A stretch of 39,520 bases of DNA, from positions 1 through 39,520 of the forward strand of contig WRIZ01000023.1 of assembly GCA_009782475.1 (NCBI GenBank), given 5' to 3'. Made by a program: the position numbers and the translations under genes. The stretch comes from Oscillospiraceae bacterium. GTDB taxonomy: Bacteria; Bacillota; Clostridia; Oscillospirales; UBA929. Of this stretch, positions 6,682-14,041 are shown piece after piece; the stretch's first letter is position 1; the number at the start of each line of letters is the position of its first letter. Below the pieces are notes generated by a model. That model worked only from the letters and a program-made list of their open reading frames with translations, had not been told where the DNA came from and ran no database searches.

Positions 6682-7289
6682 TGGCAGGCTTACTGTTGGT
6701 GGTATCCGGCCCGTCCGGCGCGGGCAAAAGCACCGTTTTGAACGCGGTGATGGCAAAGCGGAAGGATATGTTCTTTTCGGTATCCGCCACGACACGCGCT
6801 CCCCGCCCCGGCGAAACAGACGGCGTCCAATATTCCTTTGTTTCACCGGATGAATTTCACCGGATGCTGCAAGAAGGGCGTTTGCTGGAAACCGGCTCTT
6901 TCGCGGGAAATTGGTATGGAACACCGCTTGACCCTGTTATGGAAAGGCTGGGAAGCGGGGAAACTGTGGTGCTGGACATCGAATCGGCCGGGGCGGCGCA
7001 AGTCAAGGAAAAATACCCGAACGCCGTTTTGATCTTTCTAACACCGTCAACCGAAGAGGAAGCCGAACGGAGGCTGCGCAACCGGGGAACCGAGAACGAG
7101 GAAAAAGTCTTGAAGCGGATGGCGGATTCGAGACGGGAGTATATGCAGATCGACCAGTACCGATATATCGTCGTCAATGATACGGTCGAGGTTGCCGTTC
7201 AAGCCATGGAAGCCATCATCATCGCCGAATGCGCGCGTACCAAACGCAACAAAGGATTGTTTTTCAAATATCGTGAGACACATAGATGA
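6681..7289 (+). CDS. gmk: guanylate kinase
   Basis: Phosphorylates GMP to GDP with ATP in the cytoplasm. The P-loop GPSGAGKST is at 9-17. The GMP-binding region has SATTRAPRPGETDGVQYSFV, and the lid and base region includes RLRNRGTENEEKVLKRM. Its 202 residues are the normal size. It lies between remA and rpoZ, the standard Firmicutes order. Confidence 0.96.
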   Translation: MAGLLLVVSGPSGAGKSTVLNAVMAKRKDMFFSVSATTRAPRPGETDGVQYSFVSPDEFHRMLQEGRLLETGSFAGNWYGTPLDPVMERLGSGETVVLDIESAGAAQVKEKYPNAVLIFLTPSTEEEAERRLRNRGTENEEKVLKRMADSRREYMQIDQYRYIVVNDTVEVAVQAMEAIIIAECARTKRNKGLFFKYRETHR

Positions 7290-7304
7290 AGGAGGAACCC
7301 CATT

Positions 7305-7520
7305 ATGCTTTCACCATCCATCAGCGAACTCATGCAGCACATCCCCAGCCGTTACCTTTTGGTCAACGTCACGGCGCGGCGCGCCCGCGAGATCGCCGAA
7401 ACAGCGGAGCGGCAGGACATCAGGCTGACCGAAAAGCCGGTTAAGATGGCCATCAGCGAAATCGCCAACGGCGCGCTGGTCGGGGCTGTCAAGAAAGAGT
7501 ACAACTACAAATTAGACTAG
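7305..7520 (+). CDS. rpoZ: RNA polymerase omega subunit
   Basis: A 71-residue protein with the omega pattern: an N-terminal helix, RYLLVNVTARRAREI, then KPVKMAISEIANG. It assists RNA polymerase assembly. GAAGGAGG lies upstream of the ATG. It follows gmk and precedes priA, as in most Firmicutes. Confidence 0.93.
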   Translation: MLSPSISELMQHIPSRYLLVNVTARRAREIAETAERQDIRLTEKPVKMAISEIANGALVGAVKKEYNYKLD

Positions 7521-7522
7521 CG

Positions 7523-9766
7523 TTGAAAGATCAGTATGTCCACATAGCGGTGCGGCGCGTTCCGTATACGGCTGACAAGCCGTATACATACCGCGTCCCC
7601 CCGGCTTTGCGGGGTTCTGTCAGCCCGGGGATGCGGGTAACCGTTCCGTTCGGCGGCGGCAACCGTAAACGTGAAGGCTTTACACTTAGCCTTGCCGACA
7701 GCACACCGCTTCAAGGAAAGGCCATCAAAGACATCGCCTCCCTGCTGGATGCAGAGCCGGTTTTGAATGACGGACAGCTCCGTCTCGCGTTATGGATGCG
7801 CGACCGTTTTTTCTGCACTTCCTATCAAGCACTGCACACCATGCTTCCCAGCGGGATGTGGTATGATTGGGAGGCCGGGGTCGGCGTACGCCGGATGAAG
7901 GACAAAACAGCCTTGCAAGCCGAATTGGCTGTGTCGGCCGAGGAGGCTCTTTCCTTTGATATGGGGCGTCCCTCCCCCGCCCAGCGCGAAGTGCTGGAGC
8001 TTCTCTGCGACGCCGGAAGCGCGCCTGTGCGGGATATTTACTACCTGACCGGAACCAGCCGCCGTACCCTCAACGCACTGGAAGCCAAAGGGCTGATCTC
8101 CCTTTTTGAAGTCCCTGTGTTTACGCCGCCGCGTTTAAGCACCCCAGCGGAACCCATTACCCTCAGCACAGAACAGCAGGCGGCTTTTGAGCGTTGCGCC
8201 CAAGCCCTTGACACCCGCCAGCCGGCTTGCGGTTTGCTCTACGGCGTAACCGGCAGCGGCAAGACCAATGTCTATATCCGCCTTGTGGAGAAAGCCCTTT
8301 CCGAAGGCGGTGGTGCCATTGTTTTGGTGCCCGAAATCGCCTTAACGCCGCAGTTGTTATCCCTCTTCTCGGCGCACTTCGGCGGGAAAGCCGCCCTTCT
8401 GCACAGCGCGCTCTCAATGGGGGAACGCCTCTCCGAATGGAAACGAATCCGGGAAGGAACGGCAACCGTAGTTTTAGGGACGCGCAGCGCGGTCTTTGCC
8501 CCGGTGTGCGATTTACGGCTGATCATCCTGGACGAAGAACAGGAAGGGACGTATCGGTCGGCCGAATCCCCGCGCTATCATGCGCGTGAAGTGGCAAAAT
8601 TCCGATGTGTACAGCACAGAGCCACCCTCTTGTTTGGCAGCGCGACGCCGTCTGTGGAGAGTTATCAGCAGGCTTCACAGGGACAGATTTTTCTCTGTCG
8701 TTTGGATACACGGTACAATCAACAGGCGTTGCCCGAAGTCAAGATTGTCAATCTGCGGGACGAACGCAAATTCGGCAATGACACCACCATCAGCCAAACG
8801 CTGCACGGCGAGATGGTTCAAAACCTGCAAAACGGCGAGCAGACGGTATTGCTGCTCAACCGGCGCGGCCACCATAAAATGATGATCTGCCCCGAATGCG
8901 GCCAAAATCCCGGATGCCCGCGATGCAGCGTCCCGCTGGCTTATCACTCGGCAAACGGGCGTCTCATGTGCCATTATTGCGGTTTCTCCTCCAAATACGA
9001 CGGGGAATGCGGCGATTGCGGCGGGAAACTCATCCCGTTGGGGGCGGGGACACAGCTTGTGGCCGAAGAACTGGCCGGACTGTTCCCCGATACCGAAATC
9101 TTGCGGATGGACACAGACACCACCGGGGGACGCGGGGCGCACGAGAAACTGCTTGACCGCTTCCGGAAAAAAGGCATCCCCTTTTTGATCGGGACGCAAA
9201 TGGTCGCCAAAGGGCTGGATTTTCCCAATGTGACCCTCGTGGGCGTCTTATGCGCCGATACGGCCTTGAACATTGACGATTTCCGAGCCGGCGAACGCGC
9301 TTTTTCCCTGATCACGCAAGTCATCGGACGAGCCGGACGGGGAGATAAACCCGGAAGAGCCGTCATCCAAACATATACGCCCGATCATCCAGTCATTTTG
9401 ACCGCCGCCGCGCAGGATTACGACCGTTTTGTCCAAGACGAGGCCGCCCTGCGGCAAATACAGTCGTATCCACCCTACGCCTCCATGACCCGCCTCACCC
9501 TCTTCTCTCAGAAACAGGATGATGTGCTGCGCGCCGGGCTGCGGGTGCTGGGCTGGATCGAGCGATCCAAATGTGACGGACTGATGCGGGTATTGGGGCC
9601 CGCGCCCGACCGTATTGTGCGGTTGAATACCCGCTTCCGTTACCACATATTATTACTGCATGAGAACAAACCCGCCGTGCGCCGTTTGATTCAAGGTGTC
9701 CTGACGGCTTTTCCGGGCGATAAACGCAATAAAGGCGTCGGCCTCTTCGCCGACGCGAATCCGTAG
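7523..9766 (+). CDS. priA: primosomal protein N' (replication restart helicase PriA)
   Basis: A 747-residue 3'-5' helicase that reloads the replisome at stalled forks. An N-terminal 3'-end-binding domain (1-110) and winged helix precede Walker A GVTGSGKT (241-248) and the Walker B box DEEQ (337-340). Zinc-binding cysteine pairs start at 456 (CPECGQNPGCPRC ... CHYCG ... CGDCGG), and helicase motifs GTQMVAKGLDFP and QVIGRAGRGD follow. Oddity: PriA normally reads DEEH; here the last position is Gln. The start is TTG, two bases after the rpoZ stop. Confidence 0.96.
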   Translation: MKDQYVHIAVRRVPYTADKPYTYRVPPALRGSVSPGMRVTVPFGGGNRKREGFTLSLADSTPLQGKAIKDIASLLDAEPVLNDGQLRLALWMRDRFFCTSYQALHTMLPSGMWYDWEAGVGVRRMKDKTALQAELAVSAEEALSFDMGRPSPAQREVLELLCDAGSAPVRDIYYLTGTSRRTLNALEAKGLISLFEVPVFTPPRLSTPAEPITLSTEQQAAFERCAQALDTRQPACGLLYGVTGSGKTNVYIRLVEKALSEGGGAIVLVPEIALTPQLLSLFSAHFGGKAALLHSALSMGERLSEWKRIREGTATVVLGTRSAVFAPVCDLRLIILDEEQEGTYRSAESPRYHAREVAKFRCVQHRATLLFGSATPSVESYQQASQGQIFLCRLDTRYNQQALPEVKIVNLRDERKFGNDTTISQTLHGEMVQNLQNGEQTVLLLNRRGHHKMMICPECGQNPGCPRCSVPLAYHSANGRLMCHYCGFSSKYDGECGDCGGKLIPLGAGTQLVAEELAGLFPDTEILRMDTDTTGGRGAHEKLLDRFRKKGIPFLIGTQMVAKGLDFPNVTLVGVLCADTALNIDDFRAGERAFSLITQVIGRAGRGDKPGRAVIQTYTPDHPVILTAAAQDYDRFVQDEAALRQIQSYPPYASMTRLTLFSQKQDDVLRAGLRVLGWIERSKCDGLMRVLGPAPDRIVRLNTRFRYHILLLHENKPAVRRLIQGVLTAFPGDKRNKGVGLFADANP

Positions 9767-9778
9767 AGGTGCTAATAC

Positions 9779-10267
9779 ATGGGGCTTAGAACGATATTGC
9801 ATGACAGCGACCCGACCCTTCGCAAACAAAGCCGCGAGGTCACCAATTTCGACCGCCGTTTGCACGATTTGCTGGACGACCTCGCCGAAACGGTCGCCCA
9901 TGCCAACGGCGCGGGGCTGGCCGCCCCTCAGGCGGGCATACTTCGGCGGGTTTGCGTCATCAACGTAGACGGGCTGATCGAATTGGTCAACCCGCGCATC
10001 ACCGCGTCGGACGGAACGCAGGAAGGAGCCGAAGGCTGCCTCTCCATTCCCGGCCGAACCGGGCTTGTCAAACGTCCAAACCGCGTCATCGTCGAAGCGC
10101 AGAATCGTCATGGAAAATCGGTCGTTCTTGAAGGCGAGGGATTTTTGGCGCGCGCCCTCTGCCATGAGCTGGATCACTTAAACGGTGTTTTGTATACCGA
10201 CGTCATGGAACGCTTTATGACGCTGGAAGAGCTGGCGGAGCTGGACAAAGAGGACGAAGAGGAATGA
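9779..10267 (+). CDS. def: peptide deformylase
   Basis: Removes the formyl group from nascent protein N-termini. The three family motifs are intact: GAGLAAPQAG (about 43-52), EGCLSIP with metal ligand C87, and HELDH with H129, E130 and H133. The 162 residues include an acidic tail (ELDKEDEEE). It overlaps fmt by four bases, coupling the enzymes that add and remove the formyl group. Confidence 0.96.
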   Translation: MGLRTILHDSDPTLRKQSREVTNFDRRLHDLLDDLAETVAHANGAGLAAPQAGILRRVCVINVDGLIELVNPRITASDGTQEGAEGCLSIPGRTGLVKRPNRVIVEAQNRHGKSVVLEGEGFLARALCHELDHLNGVLYTDVMERFMTLEELAELDKEDEEE

Positions 10268-11103
10268 AGGTCGTCTTCATGGGAACCCCCGATTTCGCCC
10301 GGGCTTCCCTTGCGGCGTTGCTGGACATGCCGGAGGTCAGCGTTACCGGGGTGTTTACCCAACCCGACCGGGCGGCCGGGCGCGGCATGAAGTCTCTCCC
10401 CTCCCCTGTAAAGGTATTGGCTTTGGAACATGGGCTTCCGGTCTTTCAACCCGTTAAAATGCGCGACGGTGCTGCGCTTGGTCATTTGCGGGAATGTTCT
10501 CCCGACCTTGTTGTGGTTGTTGCGTATGGACGTATGTTACCCCGGGAGATGCTGGATTTTCCGCCGCTGGGCTGTGTCAACGTCCATGCCTCCCTTCTGC
10601 CCGAGCTGCGCGGCGCGGCTCCCATCCATTGGGCGATCGCGCGGGGGTATACAGAAACAGGCGTTACCACCCAGCGGATGGCCGAAGAGTGCGACGCGGG
10701 CGAACTATTGTTTTCCGAAACGACTCCCATCGGTGATCGTGAGGATACGCCGTCTTTGCATGACCGCTTGCGCGAACTGGGTGCGGCTTTGCTGCAAAAA
10801 ACGGTATGCGCACTTGCGGATGGAACGGCCAAACCCATTCCGCAAGATCACGCCAAGGCTACCTTCGCGCCGATTTTGCGCAAGGAAGACGGGATCATTG
10901 ACCCCGCTCTCCCGGCTGCCGAGCAAGACCGCCTGATCCGCGCCATGACGCCGTGGCCGGGTGCAACCCTGAACGGTTTGAAAATCCACCGGGCCAGGCT
11001 GGTGCCGGACGGAGACGGGGAAAGGCTTGAATTGCTTGAAGTACAAGCTCCCGGGAAGAAGCGGATGAGCGCGGAAGAATATTTCCGGGGACAACGGGCT
11101 TGA
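10264..11103 (+). CDS. fmt: methionyl-tRNA formyltransferase (short form)
   Basis: Formylates initiator Met-tRNA using formyl-tetrahydrofolate. The catalytic domain is complete: MGTPDFA start, then NVHASLLPELRGAAPIHWAI with the catalytic Asn and His. The C-terminal RNA-binding barrel is reduced: the segment that usually lies between the 'NGLKIHRA' strand and the final GKKRMSAEEYFRGQR motif is about 30 residues shorter, giving 279 instead of about 310 residues. Both flanks are intact, so this is an internal reduction rather than a broken gene. Overlaps def and rsmB. Confidence 0.95.
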   Translation: MKVVFMGTPDFARASLAALLDMPEVSVTGVFTQPDRAAGRGMKSLPSPVKVLALEHGLPVFQPVKMRDGAALGHLRECSPDLVVVVAYGRMLPREMLDFPPLGCVNVHASLLPELRGAAPIHWAIARGYTETGVTTQRMAEECDAGELLFSETTPIGDREDTPSLHDRLRELGAALLQKTVCALADGTAKPIPQDHAKATFAPILRKEDGIIDPALPAAEQDRLIRAMTPWPGATLNGLKIHRARLVPDGDGERLELLEVQAPGKKRMSAEEYFRGQRA

Positions 11104-12248
11104 ACGCGCGGGAAGCGGCCTTGAAGGCACTTGCGCGGCAACGCCGCCACGGAACCCGCCTTGACGCCGCTTTGGCCGAAGCGTCCAAAGGACTTTCACC
11201 GCTTGACCGCGCTTTGGCGATGCGCCTTTGTTACGGCGTCGTGCAAAACCGGGATTTGATCGACCTTGCGTTGAAAGATTCCATCAAAAAAACACAGCCG
11301 CAGGTGCTGGATATTTTGCGCCTCGGTGCTTACCAGCTTTGGTTCCTCGATCGGATACCACACCGCGCCTTGACCGACGAAGCGGTGCGTATTTGTAAGA
11401 AAACCGCACCTCACGCGGCCGGTTTGGTCAACGCCATCCTGCGGCGTCTGCCCGAAAAACCGCCGGAAACGGATGATTTCTCTGTTAAACACAGCCTCCC
11501 CCGCTGGTTTTGCGAGAAAATGGCTTCCCTCCTGCCGCCGGACGAGCTGGAACCGTTTTTCGCCTCCTGCAACGCCATACCGCCCATCTATATTCAGGAG
11601 AAATCGGGCGGCTATACTTTGGAAGACGCCTCCATACTAGACGAGGTGTTACGAAGCGGCAAAGGGATCGTCGCCGACCCGGCGGCTAGAAGAGCCGTGA
11701 TATCACTCAATCCCCAGCCGGGGATGCGGATATGGGATTGCTGCGCCGCGCCGGGCGGCAAGACAGCGATGTCCGCGTTTATGATGGACAATCAAGGCAC
11801 TATTTTGGCAACCGACAAGAGCGCGGAAAAACTGCCGATGATACATCAAACCCTCTCCCGCATCGGGGTGACCATCGCCGACATTAAACAAGCCGACGCG
11901 GCGGTATATACCCCCGAAGGGTTATTTGACGCTGTTTTGTGCGACGTCCCCTGTTCCGGCTTCGGAGTCTTGCGCAAAAAACCCGACATCCGTTACAGAA
12001 CAGAGGTCAGCCACTTCCCCGCTCTCCAGCTGTCCATCCTGCGGAACGCGGCAAAAGCGGTCAAGATCGGCGGGGCGTTGGTTTACTGCACCTGTACCCT
12101 GTTGCCGGAAGAGAACGAGGATGTTGTCAGAGATTTTATGTCAGATGATTTTACGGTTGAAAGCATGGAAACGCTTTGGCCGCACAGAGGAGATACGGAT
12201 GGTTTTTTTATATGCAAAATAAAGAAGAACGGAACAAGCCCGCAATGA
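11100..12248 (+). CDS. rsmB: 16S rRNA m5C967 methyltransferase RsmB-like (short form)
   Basis: SAM-dependent cytosine-5 methyltransferase. An N-terminal NusB-like helical domain (1-125) is followed by a Rossmann methyltransferase domain: SAM motif WDCCAAPGGKT (about 213-223), catalytic motifs DVPCSGFGVLRKKPDIR and YCTCTLLPEEN with the two cysteines. Its 382 residues are shorter than the usual 430-450, mostly in the linker between the domains. The TTG start overlaps the fmt stop; fmt-rsmB-rlmN-stp-prkC is the common order. Confidence 0.92.
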   Translation: MNAREAALKALARQRRHGTRLDAALAEASKGLSPLDRALAMRLCYGVVQNRDLIDLALKDSIKKTQPQVLDILRLGAYQLWFLDRIPHRALTDEAVRICKKTAPHAAGLVNAILRRLPEKPPETDDFSVKHSLPRWFCEKMASLLPPDELEPFFASCNAIPPIYIQEKSGGYTLEDASILDEVLRSGKGIVADPAARRAVISLNPQPGMRIWDCCAAPGGKTAMSAFMMDNQGTILATDKSAEKLPMIHQTLSRIGVTIADIKQADAAVYTPEGLFDAVLCDVPCSGFGVLRKKPDIRYRTEVSHFPALQLSILRNAAKAVKIGGALVYCTCTLLPEENEDVVRDFMSDDFTVESMETLWPHRGDTDGFFICKIKKNGTSPQ

Positions 12249-12267
12249 GGCTAAATTCATTTTAGCC
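12249..12267. repeat. 7-bp stem hairpin with TTCAT loop directly after rsmB stop
   Basis: GGCTAAA (12249-12255), loop TTCAT, TTTAGCC (12261-12267). The core GCTAAA-TTCAY-TTTAGC matches the hairpin at 5491-5517. It starts at the base after the rsmB TGA and lies before rlmN. Confidence 0.65.
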
Positions 12268-12296
12268 GAATGTCCGCGGGTGCGGTAGAGTTTGAC

Positions 12297-13292
12297 ATGA
12301 ACGATAAAATAGACATACTTTCCCTCCTGCCGGAGGAAATCAACGTCACGCCCGCCTACCGTCAAAAGCAGGTCTTTTCATGGCTCGGCAAACATGGCGT
12401 GCGGTCTTTTTCAGAAATGACCAATCTTTCCATCCAGCTTCGTTCTGAGCTTTCGGAACGATACAGTCTCGACATCCCGCGAGAAATGGAGCGGCAGGTT
12501 TCCGCCGACGGCACGCAGAAGATATTGTGGCGGCTGAGAGACGGGGAGCAAGTTGAAACGGCGTTGATGCGGTATAAACACGGCTGGTCGGCCTGCTTGT
12601 CCACGCAAGCTGGCTGCCGTCAGGGCTGCGCCTTCTGCGCCTCGGGGTCGCACGGCTTTTCCCGTAACCTGACGGCCGGGGAAATCCTGAGACAGGTGCT
12701 TTATTGCGGGGTAGAGATCAGCCGCGTCGTGCTGATGGGTACAGGCGAGCCGCTGGATAATTTTGACCAAACCGTCCGCTTCTTAAAACTTATCAGTCAT
12801 TCCGAAGGACGGAATCTCAGCCCGCGCCACATCTCCCTTTCCACATGCGGTGATGTGCCGGGCATCCTCCGGCTGGCCGAGCTTGGGCTTTCCGTAACCC
12901 TTTCGGTCTCCCTTCACGCGCCTGACGACGAAACGCGTGACCGCATCATGCCGGTCAATCGAAAATACCCTATTTCCCAACTTTTAGACGCATGCGGGAA
13001 ATATTTTACCAAAACGGGTCGACGAATCAGCTATGAGTATGTTATAATAGAGGGGTTGAATGATTCACTAGGACATGCGCGGCGGCTGGCCGCCTTATTG
13101 AAAGGGCACCCGGCGCATGTCAATGTCATCCCGTACAATCCCGTTTTGGGCAAACCTTTCTCGGCACCAAAGCCAAGCGTTGTGGATCGCTTTATGGACG
13201 GATTGAACGGTTTGCAAGCTACGGTGAGAAGAACATTGGGAAAAGACATCGACGCGGCCTGCGGGCAGCTAAGGAGTAAGCGGATATGCTAG
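12297..13292 (+). CDS. rlmN: dual-specificity 23S rRNA/tRNA m2A methyltransferase RlmN
   Basis: Radical SAM enzyme methylating A2503 of 23S rRNA and A37 of tRNAs. The cluster motif CRQGCAFC (CX3CX2C) is at 107-114, MGTGEPLDN follows, and the C-terminal substrate-binding region ends near a Cys typical of the catalytic pair. I chose the ATG at 12297 because MNDKIDILSLLPEE aligns with family starts and the alternative ATG at 12270 abuts the 12249-12267 hairpin; neither has a strong ribosome binding site. 331 residues. Overlaps the stp start by 7 bases. Confidence 0.93.
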   Translation: MNDKIDILSLLPEEINVTPAYRQKQVFSWLGKHGVRSFSEMTNLSIQLRSELSERYSLDIPREMERQVSADGTQKILWRLRDGEQVETALMRYKHGWSACLSTQAGCRQGCAFCASGSHGFSRNLTAGEILRQVLYCGVEISRVVLMGTGEPLDNFDQTVRFLKLISHSEGRNLSPRHISLSTCGDVPGILRLAELGLSVTLSVSLHAPDDETRDRIMPVNRKYPISQLLDACGKYFTKTGRRISYEYVIIEGLNDSLGHARRLAALLKGHPAHVNVIPYNPVLGKPFSAPKPSVVDRFMDGLNGLQATVRRTLGKDIDAACGQLRSKRIC

Positions 13293-14020
13293 GTTGGGCG
13301 GTAACCGATACGGGCGTGGCAAGACGGGAGAATCAGGATTCTTTCCATCTTGAGCTTTCCTATGCCGCGAACATGGCTGTCTGCGTTGTGTGCGACGGAA
13401 TGGGCGGCGCCCGTTCCGGCAACATTGCCAGCCGCATCGCGTCCGATACATTTATCAATGAGCTGCGCCTTCAAGTCAAACCGGGGATGGGGTTTAGGAA
13501 TCTCAAATCCGCGCTGGCAACGGCCGTTTCGGCCGCCAATACCCAAGTTTTTGAAAAAGCGGTGAGCGACGCGTCCAATTTCGGCATGGGCACAACCTTG
13601 GTCGGTGCCGTGGTAACGCCCGAGAATGCCGTCATCGCGAATGTGGGCGACAGCCGTGCTTACCTCATCAGCGAGGAAGGCATCGAGCAGATCACACGGG
13701 ATCATTCGCTGGTAGAAGACCTTCTCGTGCGAGGCGAGCTAACCTATGAAGAATCAAAGAATCATCCCAGCAAACACCTGATCACCCGCGTCGTCGGCAC
13801 CGAAGACGCCGTTATCACCGATTTGTATTCAGTCGACTTCCGCGAGGGGGATTTTCTTCTGTTATGCACCGACGGGCTGACCAATGTCGTTGAGGATCAG
13901 GAGATCCTTTTTGAGGTTCTGCACGGGGGCGACCCAGCCAACGCCTGCGTCAATTTGGTCAATTTGGCCAACAGCCGGGGCGGCCCGGACAATACGACGA
14001 TCATTCTGATCCATATATAA
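13286..14020 (+). CDS. stp: PP2C-type Ser/Thr phosphatase (Stp/PrpC)
   Basis: Metal-dependent phosphatase that reverses the action of the neighbouring PASTA kinase. PP2C motifs: TDTGVARRENQD (about 7-18), VCDGMGGARSG (metal Asp), ANVGDSRAYL, CTDGLTN and the final GGPDNTT. The 244 residues are typical. It lies 21 bases before prkC. Confidence 0.94.
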   Translation: MLGWAVTDTGVARRENQDSFHLELSYAANMAVCVVCDGMGGARSGNIASRIASDTFINELRLQVKPGMGFRNLKSALATAVSAANTQVFEKAVSDASNFGMGTTLVGAVVTPENAVIANVGDSRAYLISEEGIEQITRDHSLVEDLLVRGELTYEESKNHPSKHLITRVVGTEDAVITDLYSVDFREGDFLLLCTDGLTNVVEDQEILFEVLHGGDPANACVNLVNLANSRGGPDNTTIILIHI

Positions 14021-14041
14021 CCAAGTGAGGACTATGTAACG

